Positions 1 through 8,676 are shown, counted from the first letter of the stretch. The stretch is DNA of 9,733 nucleotides from JAIPJA01 sp964390115 (GCA_964390115.1 CAYMGT010000034.1:1-9733), one strand, 5' to 3'. Numbers and translations are program-made. Notes: generated by a model from the letters alone, not told the origin.

Positions 1-24
1 TAATTCATAATATATATTTACAAG

Positions 25-60
25 TGTCAACTGTATCATGGATGAGCGCAGTTGTTGACA
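25..60. repeat. Imperfect inverted repeat over the -35 box
   Basis: CAACTG at 28-33 is mirrored by CAGTTG at 49-54, and TGTCAA at 25-30 is mirrored by TTGACA at 55-60. The two pairings are offset by a 3-nt bulge. The right arm contains the -35 element of the rpoB promoter, so a repressor site is possible. No known operator is recognised, and the repeat is short enough to be chance. Confidence 0.3.
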
Positions 61-83
61 GATAAAATTATTTATAATATAAT
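55..83 (+). promoter_or_regulatory. Consensus housekeeping promoter for rpoBC
   Basis: TTGACA at 55-60 and TATAAT at 78-83 are separated by 17 nt, an exact match to the primary sigma-factor consensus. Transcription should begin near position 90, giving an untranslated leader of about 290 nt before rpoB. A second TATAAT at 73-78 has an unsuitable 12-nt spacing. A 10-bp palindrome, AACTTAAGTT, lies just downstream of the predicted start at 101-110. No gene is visible upstream within the window, so rpoB does not appear to be co-transcribed here with a close upstream ribosomal protein gene such as rplL. Confidence 0.8.
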
Positions 84-133
84 TTAAAATACTTTTAATT
101 AACTTAAGTTTAAGTGATAAAAATAAATCTATT

Positions 134-178
134 AAAACGGAATAGGTTGGATTTTGTGGCCTATAGTACCGTTTTTTT
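134..178 (+). terminator. Terminator-like hairpin in the rpoB leader (candidate attenuator)
   Basis: AAAACGG at 134-140 pairs with CCGTTTT at 169-175, and an inner stem forms between 142-146 and 160-164 around a 13-nt loop. A T7-G-T7 run follows from 172. It lies about 45 nt downstream of the predicted start of the rpoBC transcript, with no open reading frame between. It is therefore either an attenuator in the leader or the end of a short RNA of about 90 nt. A terminator for a gene left of the window is less likely, because the promoter lies between. No clear antiterminator partner was found by eye. Confidence 0.6.
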
Positions 179-180
179 GT

Positions 181-381
181 TTTTTTGCCTTGCTCTTTAA
201 TCAGTTAATATAGCTATTGTTAGCGGATTATTTTTAACATCTTAGTCATGATAATTTTCCATCAGGCTAAGATAAAAAAATCGGCGTGATTTTAATAACA
301 ATCAACAAATAAATAATTTTAATTATACTCAACTTAAAAAATTGAGAATTTTTTAGTAATAAAAAATAAATTTAAAAATAT
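181..381 (+). other. rpoB 5' leader, non-coding
   Basis: This AT-rich stretch holds no credible gene. The only clear structure is a 9-bp stem with one G-U pair between 239-247 and 265-273 around a 17-nt loop. It is followed by an A-run rather than a T-run, so it is not a plus-strand terminator. A weak stem between 328-332 and 343-347 precedes a T6 run. The 20 nt before the rpoB start are almost all A and T, without a Shine-Dalgarno sequence. Confidence 0.5.
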
Positions 382-3300
382 ATGGTGGAAAAGAAAAATT
401 CCAGTTTGGAGCTGGGTCAAAGAAAGTATTTCACTGATTTTGTACAGGCAATGCCTATGCCTGAACTTATTGAAATACAAAAGGATTCCTATAATTGGTT
501 TTTAAAAGAAGGTTTAGCTGAATTATTTGATGAAATATCCCCCGTAATTGATTTTAGCGGTAGAGATTTAGAGTTATATTTTGAAGATTATTATTTAGAT
601 GAGCCAAAATTTAGCGAGTTGGAGAGTCGTAAAAAGAATATCAGTTATGAAGCACCTATACGAGTCAAAACTAGATTAGTGAATAAAAAAACCAAGCAAA
701 TAATGAATCAAGAAGTTTTTTTAGGAGATTTTCCAGTTATGACTAGTAATGGAACTTTCATAATTAACGGCATTGAGAGAGTGATTGTTTCTCAACTTAT
801 TAGAAGTGCTGGAGTTATGTTTACAGCTGAATATATTAAAGAAAAAAAATGTTATGGAGCTAAAGTTATTCCTAACCGCGGAGCTTGGTTAGAAATTGAA
901 ACTGATGCTAATAAAGTAATTTGGGTTAGAATTGATAGAAAACGAAAAGTGGCAATTACTTCACTTCTTCGTGCTTTTGGCTATGAAACAGATGAAGAGA
1001 TAAAGAAGTTGTTTACTGATGTTGATTTAATTCCCAGAGAAGGAGAAATTTCTTATATCGATGCTACTATTGAAAAAGATTTAGCTAAAGACGAGGCTGA
1101 GGGATTACAGGAAGTCTATAAAAGAATTAGACCTGGAGACTTAGCTGCCACTGATAATGCTAGACAGCTTATTCATGCTATGTTTTTTCGTTTTGATCGC
1201 TACGACTTTGGTTCAGTGGGACGCTATAAGTTAAACAGAAGATTTGATTTAGATTTAGCTAATTCTAAAGAGAATAGAGTTTTAAGAAAAGAAGATTTAA
1301 TCCTTATTATAAAAGAAGTTATCAGACTAAACATCACTCAAGAAGCTGAAGATGATATTGATCATTTAGGTAATCGACGAATTAGAGCAATTGGTGGTTT
1401 AGTGCAAAATCGTTTTAGAGTTGGTTTAGCTAGAATGGAGAGAATTATTAAGGATAAAATGAGTACTACTGATTTAGCCAACTTGAGTCCAACTAAAATA
1501 GTTAATGCTCGTCCGGTTATTGGTGTGGTTAAAGAATTTTTCATGTCTTCTCAATTATCGCAGTTTATGGACCAGACTAATCCTTTGGCGGAATTAGAAC
1601 ATAAAAGGAGACTCTCAGCTATGGGTCCAGGAGGTTTAACTAGAGAAAGAGCGGGTTTTGACGTTAGAGATGTTCACACTACTCATTATGGTAGAATTTG
1701 TCCAATTGCTACTCCTGAGGGACCAAATATTGGTCTAGTGGGTCATTTAGCTAGTTATGCGAGACTAAATAAATATGGATTTTTAGAAGCACCCTATAGA
1801 AAAATAAAACACAGCAAGGCAGGTAGTATTATAACTAACGAAATAGTCTATTTAGATGCTTTTAGTGAAGAAAAATATATTACTGCCGCCTCAACTATTC
1901 CTAATGATAAACAAGGTAAAATTTTAGTGAATAGTTATGAAGTGAGAAAATATGGTCAACCGACTAAGGTTGATGTAAATGAAATTGATTTTGCTGGAGT
2001 AGCGGCTAATCAAATAATTTCTGTAGCTACTTCTCTAATTCCGTTTACTGAACATAATGATGGTCAGCGGTCTCTTATGGGTACAAACATGCAACGTCAA
2101 GCTGTCCCTTTAATAGTTAGCGATTCCCCAATAGTTGGTACAGGTGTAGAAGGAAGAGCTGCTAGAGATTCTGGGCATGTGATTATCTCTCCTGATGCGG
2201 GAGAAATTACCAAAGTTGATGCTAAAAATATAGAGTTTAAAACAACTAAAGGAAAAATATTTAAATATTCACTTAACAAGTTTTTACGTTCTAATTATTC
2301 AACTTGTATTAATCAACGACCGATTGTAGATAAAGGTGATAAAATTAAAGCAGGACAAGTTTTAACTGATGGTCCGGCAATTTCCAAAGGAGAACTGGCT
2401 TTGGGAAAAAATATTTTAGTCGCTTTTATGACCTGGGAAGGATATAACTACGAAGATGCTATTATAATTTCTGAACGTTTAGTTAAACAAGATGTTTACA
2501 CTTCAATTCATATAGAAAATTATACTATTGACGTGAGAGATACTAAGTTAGGACCAGAAGTAGTTACCAATGATATTCCTAATATTAGTGAAGAAAAACT
2601 TAAAAATTTAGATGAAGAAGGAATAATTAGAATTGGAGCAGAAGTTTCTTCAGGCGATATTTTAGTAGGAAAAATTACTCCCAAAGGAGAAACTACTTTA
2701 TCAGCAGAAGAAAAATTACTTAGAGCTATTTTTGGAGAAAAAGCTAAAGATGTTAGAGATTCTTCACTTTATTTGGAACATGGAGAACATGGTAAAATTG
2801 TAGATGTTAAAATATTCTCTCGAGATGACGGCGATAAACTAGCTGCTGGAGTTTTAACCTCAATTCAAATATCAATCGCTAATTTGAGAAAAGTTCAAGT
2901 GGGTGATAAGATGTCAGGTCGTCATGGAAATAAAGGAGTTATTTCTAAAATTGTTCCTGCTGAAGATATGCCTTATTTAGAAGATGGTACACCCGTTGAT
3001 GTAATTTTATCCCCTTTAGGAATTATTTCTCGTATGAACTTAGGCCAGCTTTTAGAGACTCATATGGGATTTGCTGCTCAAAAGTTGGGTTATAAGGTAG
3101 CTACACCACCTTTAAATGGTATAAGTGAGCAAGAGATAAAGAATCAATTAATAAAAGCTGGTCTCCCTGAAGATGGAAAAGTTATTTTATATGACGGTAA
3201 AACCGGAGAACCTTATGAACATAAAATTACTGTGGGCTATAAGTATATGTTGAAATTAAACCATATGGTTGAAGATAAGATTCATCAACGTTCAATTGGT

Positions 3301-3702
3301 CCCTATTCTTTAATTACTCAGCAACCTTTAGGCGGAAAAGCACAGTTTGGCGGACAACGTTTTGGAGAAATGGAAGTTTGGGCTTTGGAAGGTTATGGAG
3401 CTGCTCACACTCTTCAAGAAATGTTAACTATTAAGTCAGATGATGTTCCCGGAAGGAGTAAAGCTTATGAAGCTATTATTAAAGGTGAGGAAATAGAAAA
3501 ACGAAATGTTCCAGAATCTTTTAACGTTTTAATTAGAGAATTAAAAGGACTTTGTTTAAATGTTGAGCTTTTAGGTGGACAAAAAAATATTAATCAAGAA
3601 GAGCTTGATAGTGATAAAGGTGCTAAAAAAGATGAAGATTTATCAGATAATAAACTTGAAGAAAAAAAAGAAATAGAGAATAAAGCAGAGAAAGAAAAAT
3701 AA
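382..3702 (+). CDS. rpoB: DNA-directed RNA polymerase subunit beta
   Basis: The 1106-residue product is the beta subunit of the core RNA polymerase, forming one side of the catalytic cleft and binding the nascent RNA. Landmarks run in the usual order. The rifampicin-pocket segment is at 389-418, with Q394, D397, H407, R410 and S412 matching E. coli Q513, D516, H526, R529 and S531. The NMQRQAVP segment follows. The E691-D692 pair lies in WEGYNYED, K843 and K851 in GDKMSGRHGNKG, and the C-terminal clamp segment FGGQRFGEMEVWALE starts at about 989. The protein is shorter than the E. coli (1342) and B. subtilis (about 1193) subunits and lacks large lineage insertions. Residues 1065-1106 are a Lys/Glu/Asp-rich tail that is probably disordered. 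The ATG at 382 fits the family N-terminus but has no Shine-Dalgarno sequence. rpoC follows 48 nt later, in the same operon. Confidence 0.99.
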   Translation: MVEKKNSSLELGQRKYFTDFVQAMPMPELIEIQKDSYNWFLKEGLAELFDEISPVIDFSGRDLELYFEDYYLDEPKFSELESRKKNISYEAPIRVKTRLVNKKTKQIMNQEVFLGDFPVMTSNGTFIINGIERVIVSQLIRSAGVMFTAEYIKEKKCYGAKVIPNRGAWLEIETDANKVIWVRIDRKRKVAITSLLRAFGYETDEEIKKLFTDVDLIPREGEISYIDATIEKDLAKDEAEGLQEVYKRIRPGDLAATDNARQLIHAMFFRFDRYDFGSVGRYKLNRRFDLDLANSKENRVLRKEDLILIIKEVIRLNITQEAEDDIDHLGNRRIRAIGGLVQNRFRVGLARMERIIKDKMSTTDLANLSPTKIVNARPVIGVVKEFFMSSQLSQFMDQTNPLAELEHKRRLSAMGPGGLTRERAGFDVRDVHTTHYGRICPIATPEGPNIGLVGHLASYARLNKYGFLEAPYRKIKHSKAGSIITNEIVYLDAFSEEKYITAASTIPNDKQGKILVNSYEVRKYGQPTKVDVNEIDFAGVAANQIISVATSLIPFTEHNDGQRSLMGTNMQRQAVPLIVSDSPIVGTGVEGRAARDSGHVIISPDAGEITKVDAKNIEFKTTKGKIFKYSLNKFLRSNYSTCINQRPIVDKGDKIKAGQVLTDGPAISKGELALGKNILVAFMTWEGYNYEDAIIISERLVKQDVYTSIHIENYTIDVRDTKLGPEVVTNDIPNISEEKLKNLDEEGIIRIGAEVSSGDILVGKITPKGETTLSAEEKLLRAIFGEKAKDVRDSSLYLEHGEHGKIVDVKIFSRDDGDKLAAGVLTSIQISIANLRKVQVGDKMSGRHGNKGVISKIVPAEDMPYLEDGTPVDVILSPLGIISRMNLGQLLETHMGFAAQKLGYKVATPPLNGISEQEIKNQLIKAGLPEDGKVILYDGKTGEPYEHKITVGYKYMLKLNHMVEDKIHQRSIGPYSLITQQPLGGKAQFGGQRFGEMEVWALEGYGAAHTLQEMLTIKSDDVPGRSKAYEAIIKGEEIEKRNVPESFNVLIRELKGLCLNVELLGGQKNINQEELDSDKGAKKDEDLSDNKLEEKKEIENKAEKEK

Positions 3703-3750
3703 TTTATTTTTACGCTTAAATAATTTAAATAAACTTCAATATAAAATAAT

Positions 3751-6700
3751 ATGTTAAATCCAATTAAAACTAGCGATTTTGACGCTATACGTCTCAAAGT
3801 AGCTTCTCCGGAACAGATTGAAAAATGGTCTAACGGTGAAGTTGTTCGTCCTGAGACTATCAACTACAGAACGCAGAAACCTGAGAAAGAAGGTCTTTTC
3901 TGCGAAAGAATTTTTGGCCCAACTAAGGACTGGGAGTGTGCCTGTGGGAAATATAAAAAGATTAGATATAAGGGTATTGTTTGCGATAAATGTGGAGTTG
4001 AGGTAACTCGCTCAATTGTAAGACGTGAAAGAATGGGACATATAAGCTTACAAATTCCTATTACTCATATTTGGTTTCTTCGAGGAATTTCTTCTAAGAT
4101 TGGCTTGCTTTTGGATTTAAGTATGCAGTCTTTAGAAAAAGTTGTTTATTTTGCTAGCTTTATTGTAGTCGATATTGACGAAGATTTAAAATTAGCCACT
4201 TTAGAACAAATTAAAAAAGAATATAAAAGCAAAGTTAAGAGTATTGAAAGTGAATATCAACAAAAATTAAAAAATCTGGAAAAAGAAGATAATAAAAGTG
4301 TTACCATAAAGGCTTTAGAGAAAGGTAAGGAAGAAAAGTTAGAATATTTAAATGAAAATTTTGAACAGACTCAGAAAGAATTAAAAGATTTAAAATTAAT
4401 GAGTATTATTTCTGAACAAGTTTATCAAAACTTAAGTTTAAAGTTTGGTCATTTGTTTGAAGCAGGTATTGGAGCGGAAGCAGTTAGAGATTTGTTATCT
4501 AAAATTGATTTAGATAAGAAAGTTGAAGAATTAGAAATTCAATTTAAAAAAGTTGTTGAATCTAAAAAAGATAAACTTATTAAACGCTTAAAACTTTTAA
4601 AGAGTTTAAGAAATAATAATATTCGTCCCGAATGGATGGTGCTTAAAGTTTTACCGGTTATTCCTCCAGATTTAAGACCGATGGTGGCTTTAGACGGTGG
4701 CCGTTTTGCTGCTTCTGATTTAAATGACTTATACAGAAGGGTTATAAATAGAAACAATAGGTTAAAACAACTTATAGATCTAAATGCTCCTGAAGTTATT
4801 TGTAGGAATGAAAAAAGGATGTTACAGGAAGCGGTAGATGCTTTAATTGATAACTCAGCTAGACATTCTAAAACTGTAACTGCCTCTACGGGGCAAAAAA
4901 GACAGTTAAAATCTTTAGCTGATTCGCTTAAAGGTAAACAAGGAAGATTTCGTCAAAATCTTTTAGGTAAAAGAGTAGACTATTCTGGTCGTAGTGTTAT
5001 TGTGGTTAACCCTAAACTTAAATTAGATCAATGTGGGTTGCCTAAAATTATGGCTTTAGAGCTTTTTAAACCTTTTATAATTTCACAGCTTATAAAACAA
5101 GAAATCGTTCATAATGTTCGCAGTGCTTCACGCTATATAGAAGCTAGACATGATGACGTATGGGATATTTTAGAAAATATAGTTAAAGAAGCTTATGTGC
5201 TTTTAAATCGTGCCCCAACCTTACATCGTTTAGGTATTCAAGCCTTTAAACCTATTCTTATAGAAGGTAAAGCTATACAAATTCATCCTTTAGTTTGTAG
5301 TGCTTTTAATGCTGACTTTGATGGTGACCAAATGGCTGTTCACGTTCCTCTAACCAAAGAAGCGGTAGCAGAAGCTAGGGATTTAATGTTATCAACTCAT
5401 AACTTACTTAAGCCTGCCACGGGAGATCCAATTGTTGCTCCTAACCAAGATATTGTCTGGGGAGCATATTATATTACTGTATTAGATAAAGAAAATGATA
5501 AAAAAGAAGATAAAGAACTTAAACATTTTTCTAATGAAAAAGATGCTAAATTAGCCTATGACAGTAATCTCTTAAAATTACATCAAGCGATTATAATTAG
5601 ACAAAAAGAAAGTGGCGAAAGGCTAAGAACTACTATTGGAAGAGTAATTTTTAATAGTATTTTACCAGAAAAATTGCGTTTTGTTAATGAAGTTATAGAT
5701 AAAGGTAAATTAAAAAATTTAATTAAAGATTGTCTTTATATTTATGGTGAAGAAGCTACAGTAAAATTTATTGATGATCTAAAAGATAAGAGTTTTGCTT
5801 TTATAACTCGTTCTGGACTTTCTTGGGGTTTTGGCGACTTACCTTATTATCCAGAAAAAGATGAGTTAATAGAAAAAGCTAATGATAAAGTTGAATTAAT
5901 TCAAGAACAATTTGATGATGGTTTACTGACTGAATCTGAGAGATACAGTAAGGTAATTGAAACTTGGACAGAAACTAAAGATATAATCGCAGAAATTTGC
6001 AAGGCAGGTCTTAATGATATTTTACCAGTATTTTCTATGATTGAATCAGGGGCTAGAGGATCCTGGGCTCAACCTGTACAGATTTTAGGCATGAAAGGTT
6101 TAGTAACTTCTCCTTCAGGGTCAATTATTGAGCTTCCAGTTAAAGGTAACTTTAAAAAAGGTTTTGGAGTGTTAGAATATTTTATTTCTACTCATGGAGT
6201 TAGAAAAGGTTTATCTGATACAGCTCTTAGAACCGCTAATGCTGGTTATTTAACTAGACGTTTAGTTGATGTTTCTCAAGATATAATCGTTACTTCTGAT
6301 GATTGTAAAGATGATAAAGGAATGCTTATTACTAAAGCTGAGAGTGAAAAAATTGGTACAGATATTGTTAAAAGAATTGCAGGTCGTTACCTAGCTAAAG
6401 ATTTAAAAAATGTTAGTGGTAAAACTATATTTAAAGCTGGTGAGTTAATGGATGAAGAACATGTTAAAAATTTAAAAGGAGAAGATATAGAAGAGGCTTG
6501 TGCTCGCTCAGTTTTAAGCTGTAGATTACCTAAAGGAATTTGTAGTAAGTGTTATGGTTATGATTTAGCTTATAATAAAGCAGTAAAAATCGGAACTACC
6601 GTTGGAACTATCGCTGCTCAGTCTATTGGTGAGCCAGGAACTCAGCTTACTATGAGAACTTTTCATAGCGGTGGTGTAGCCGGACAAGATGATATTACTC

Positions 6701-7671
6701 AAGGTTTGCCTAGAGTAGAAGAAATATTTGAAAGACGTTCACCTAAGAAGAAAGGTTTACTTTCAGAATATGACGGTAGAATAAGTATTGAAACCGCCAA
6801 AAAGATAATTGTTGATGAATCAGGTAAAGAAATTTCAGTTGATAATCCTAAAGCTAAGCTTTTAAACCTTCACTTCAAAGGCACTTCTTCAGATAAATAT
6901 TATTTTTCTGAAGCTATAAATGAATATAAATTAGAATCAGGTAAAACAGAAAAAAAGAAAAAAGTAGATCCTAAGGTGAAAGTTAAAGATGGGGATAAAG
7001 TAAGCAAGGGAGAAGATTTATTTACTGTTGGAGCAAAGGCGGTCAAAGCAAAGGCGGGTGGTATTGCTCAAATAACTGATAAGTATATTGGTGTTTTAAG
7101 AGAAGTTGAGAAGGTGCAACAATTTTCTATTAGTCGTGGAATTGTGTTGTTTGTAAAAGATGGAGATCGGGTAAAGAGAGGCGATCAATTAACTGAAGGT
7201 AGTTTAGACTTGAAAGAGCTTTATCGTTTACGGGGCAGACTGGAGACGCAAAAGTATATTATTAAAGAAATTCAGTATGTGTATTCTTCTCAAGGACAAC
7301 CTCTAAATGATAAACATATTGAGATAATTGCTAAGCAGATGTTTTCACGTCATTTGATTATAGAGTCGGGAGGTACTACTCTTTTACCTGGAGAAGTAGT
7401 GGAAGAAGGAGTGCTTATGACCGCTAATAAGATAGCGAAAAAGCCAGCCAAATCAGAGAGAATACTTTTAGGTATTACTAAAGCCTCTTTAACAACTGAT
7501 AGTTTTCTATCAGCGGCGTCTTTTCAAGAGACCCCAAGAGTCTTAATAGAGGCGGCTATAAACGGTAAAATAGACTACCTTGAAGGATTAAAAGAAAATG
7601 TTATTATTGGTTGCTTAATACCTGCTGGAACGGGTTATAAGGGTAAGAAGAAAAGAGAGATATATACTTAA
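3751..7671 (+). CDS. rpoC: DNA-directed RNA polymerase subunit beta'
   Basis: The 1306-residue product is the largest subunit of core RNA polymerase and carries the catalytic magnesium site. The N-terminal zinc ribbon has C63, C65, C78 and C81. A Lys/Glu-rich, coiled-coil-like stretch spans roughly 145-290, followed by the clamp helices. The active-site loop NADFDGDQMAVH places D522, D524 and D526 as the metal ligands. The bridge helix begins near 808 (YFISTHGVRKGL). The second zinc site is C852, C924, C931 and C934. The trigger loop contains M968 and H972, matching E. coli M932 and H936. All key residues are present, with no frameshift and a normal C-terminus (IPAGTGY plus a basic tail). The start at 3751 fits the family, again without a Shine-Dalgarno sequence. 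Expression should come from the promoter before rpoB and end at the hairpin 25 nt downstream. Confidence 0.99.
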   Translation: MLNPIKTSDFDAIRLKVASPEQIEKWSNGEVVRPETINYRTQKPEKEGLFCERIFGPTKDWECACGKYKKIRYKGIVCDKCGVEVTRSIVRRERMGHISLQIPITHIWFLRGISSKIGLLLDLSMQSLEKVVYFASFIVVDIDEDLKLATLEQIKKEYKSKVKSIESEYQQKLKNLEKEDNKSVTIKALEKGKEEKLEYLNENFEQTQKELKDLKLMSIISEQVYQNLSLKFGHLFEAGIGAEAVRDLLSKIDLDKKVEELEIQFKKVVESKKDKLIKRLKLLKSLRNNNIRPEWMVLKVLPVIPPDLRPMVALDGGRFAASDLNDLYRRVINRNNRLKQLIDLNAPEVICRNEKRMLQEAVDALIDNSARHSKTVTASTGQKRQLKSLADSLKGKQGRFRQNLLGKRVDYSGRSVIVVNPKLKLDQCGLPKIMALELFKPFIISQLIKQEIVHNVRSASRYIEARHDDVWDILENIVKEAYVLLNRAPTLHRLGIQAFKPILIEGKAIQIHPLVCSAFNADFDGDQMAVHVPLTKEAVAEARDLMLSTHNLLKPATGDPIVAPNQDIVWGAYYITVLDKENDKKEDKELKHFSNEKDAKLAYDSNLLKLHQAIIIRQKESGERLRTTIGRVIFNSILPEKLRFVNEVIDKGKLKNLIKDCLYIYGEEATVKFIDDLKDKSFAFITRSGLSWGFGDLPYYPEKDELIEKANDKVELIQEQFDDGLLTESERYSKVIETWTETKDIIAEICKAGLNDILPVFSMIESGARGSWAQPVQILGMKGLVTSPSGSIIELPVKGNFKKGFGVLEYFISTHGVRKGLSDTALRTANAGYLTRRLVDVSQDIIVTSDDCKDDKGMLITKAESEKIGTDIVKRIAGRYLAKDLKNVSGKTIFKAGELMDEEHVKNLKGEDIEEACARSVLSCRLPKGICSKCYGYDLAYNKAVKIGTTVGTIAAQSIGEPGTQLTMRTFHSGGVAGQDDITQGLPRVEEIFERRSPKKKGLLSEYDGRISIETAKKIIVDESGKEISVDNPKAKLLNLHFKGTSSDKYYFSEAINEYKLESGKTEKKKKVDPKVKVKDGDKVSKGEDLFTVGAKAVKAKAGGIAQITDKYIGVLREVEKVQQFSISRGIVLFVKDGDRVKRGDQLTEGSLDLKELYRLRGRLETQKYIIKEIQYVYSSQGQPLNDKHIEIIAKQMFSRHLIIESGGTTLLPGEVVEEGVLMTANKIAKKPAKSERILLGITKASLTTDSFLSAASFQETPRVLIEAAINGKIDYLEGLKENVIIGCLIPAGTGYKGKKKREIYT

Positions 7672-7695
7672 AAGATTATTTAGATTATTTTATAG

Positions 7696-7731
7696 AATAA
7701 AACAGTTTCACTAGGGAGCTGTTTTATTTTT
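7696..7731 (+). terminator. Intrinsic terminator of the rpoBC operon
   Basis: AATAAAACAG at 7696-7705 pairs perfectly with CTGTTTTATT at 7719-7728, and the 13-nt loop can form a few more pairs. A T-rich tail follows. It starts 25 nt after the rpoC stop codon and separates the polymerase operon from the retroelement module. The stem is AT-rich, so it may be leaky. Confidence 0.8.
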
Positions 7732-7814
7732 ATAGTTGATTATATTATTTTTGTAATTATCACAATTTTAATATATACTAATTTTCTAAACCAAGTAAAA
7801 ACTAAAAAAAAAGT

Positions 7815-7843
7815 TTGACATAATATATAAAATATGATATACT
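7815..7843 (+). promoter_or_regulatory. Strong extended -10 promoter for the DGR target gene
   Basis: TTGACA at 7815-7820 and TATACT at 7838-7843 are 17 nt apart, with a TG dinucleotide at 7835-7836 giving an extended -10 (TGATATACT). An A-run lies just upstream at 7804-7812. The predicted start is near 7850, leaving a leader of about 145 nt before the ATG at 7996. The near-consensus quality suggests high constitutive expression unless the leader is regulated. Confidence 0.85.
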
Positions 7844-7874
7844 TATTTTAGCACCTTAAAATTGAATGCGAAAC

Positions 7875-7979
7875 TGGTCACAGCCAAAAAATGGTTAATA
7901 ATTTAGCCGTTTCCTGGCTGTGACTACGATGGTTATAGCTCTTACTGCGGATAGCAGATAATGTGGACAAGCAGTCTAC
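7875..7979 (+). promoter_or_regulatory. Structured 5' leader of the DGR target gene
   Basis: Three stem-loops are visible. The first pairs 7875-7886 with 7915-7926: ten Watson-Crick pairs around GTCACAGCCA, extended by one G-U and one U-A pair, with a 28-nt loop. The second is a small CTGC/GCAG stem at 7945-7948 and 7954-7957, which competes with ACTGC/GCAGT at 7944-7948 and 7971-7975. The third pairs GTGGAC at 7963-7968 with GTCTAC at 7974-7979 and would bury the GTG at 7963. The competing pairings could support a switch, but no known riboswitch or protein-binding leader is recognised. Confidence 0.5.
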
Positions 7980-7995
7980 AAAATACTTTATTATC

Positions 7996-8625
7996 ATGAA
8001 ATATGGAGATTTAAGTCTCGGACAAATTGAGGCTATTGTAAACAAATTAGGAGGAATGGACAAAGTAAATATGTTTCTTCGTGGTGAGTTAATTATTTCG
8101 GAGCTAACTAGAAGCTGGACAGAAAAAGACAGGGTTATCTATTTAGATGACGATCTTGTTTCTGATGGTACAACCGGAGAAGAATGGATTGCTCGTCTGG
8201 AATCTAAAGGCTTTCGTGTGAGTAATTATGCTAAGAGCGTATTACGATCAGAAAGCTTTGTGCTATCAAATCCAGGCACAATTTACAGAGTGGCCGTGCT
8301 TAAAGGGGAAATTTTTAGCGATAACAAACGCATCACTAAAAACATCCGAAAGGAAGCTAAAAAAAGGAGCTTATCAACTCCTAACACTGAAATAGCCTGT
8401 CTTATCAGAGAAAAGTTCTCTGATAAAGAACTTGAAGCTATGGACTTGTATTGGATCGTGACAATGCATGAAGCAATCAAAGATTCTGACGGCGATCCTA
8501 TACTCCTCAGTGCTAGTCGCCTTGGCGGTGGTTCCTGGCTGGACGCGTTCTATGGCTTTCCTGGCTTCAGGTGGGGTCGTGATAGTGGTTTCGCTTTCGT
8601 CGTTTCGCAAGTTTCTGGCTCTTAG
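7996..8625 (+). CDS. DGR target (variable) protein with C-terminal C-type-lectin-like variable region
   Basis: This 209-residue protein is the substrate of the retroelement. Residues 1-30 (start MKYGDLSLGQ, then NKLGGMDKV and FLRG) resemble an N-terminal segment I recall in many Patescibacteria proteins of unknown function. Residues 56-160 (SDGTTGEEW, then AVLKGEIF, CLIREKFSD and YWIVTMHEA) are likewise a recalled but unnamed family. The C-terminus, 164-207, is the variable repeat, with GGSW at 178-181 and GFAFVVSQ at 198-205, typical of the C-type-lectin-like fold that displays DGR diversity. Fifteen residues differ from the template: 169, 172, 174, 176-178, 183-185, 187, 188, 190-192 and 194. 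There is no signal peptide or membrane segment, so a cytoplasmic protein or unconventional export is implied. The ligand is unknown. ATG 7996 was chosen over an in-frame GTG at 7963 because of the family-like N-terminus and because the GTG sits in a hairpin. Neither has a Shine-Dalgarno sequence. Confidence 0.92.
   Translation: MKYGDLSLGQIEAIVNKLGGMDKVNMFLRGELIISELTRSWTEKDRVIYLDDDLVSDGTTGEEWIARLESKGFRVSNYAKSVLRSESFVLSNPGTIYRVAVLKGEIFSDNKRITKNIRKEAKKRSLSTPNTEIACLIREKFSDKELEAMDLYWIVTMHEAIKDSDGDPILLSASRLGGGSWLDAFYGFPGFRWGRDSGFAFVVSQVSGS
8484..8616 (+). repeat. DGR variable repeat (VR)
   Basis: This 133-bp segment aligns without gaps to 8958-9090 at an offset of 474 bp. There are 20 differences, all where the template has A: 11 A-to-G, 8 A-to-T and 1 A-to-C. 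They fall between 8501 and 8576. The final 40 bp (8577-8616) are identical to the template despite containing four adenines, and probably include the initiation-of-mutagenic-homology site where cDNA synthesis is coupled to the target. The VR ends 9 bp before the end of the target gene. Confidence 0.97.
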
Positions 8626-8676
8626 GCTTTAGTTTTTTGAATTTTTAGAATTTAGTCTTTAGCTCTTTGATTTTAG

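Noticed and set aside
1546..1635. Possible rifampicin-resistance changes in the RpoB pocket
   Set aside because: The positions matching E. coli Q513, D516, H526, R529 and S531 all carry the sensitive-type residue.
1362..4757. Several short minus-strand frames inside rpoB and rpoC
   Set aside because: They are fully antisense to conserved coding sequence, with no independent signals, and are shadow frames.
7909..7920. Near-match of the target-gene leader (TTCCTGGCTG) to part of the TR and VR
   Set aside because: Only 10 consecutive bases match and the similarity stops on both sides. In the leader this segment is explained by the GTCACAGCCA stem, so it is probably chance rather than a relic VR.
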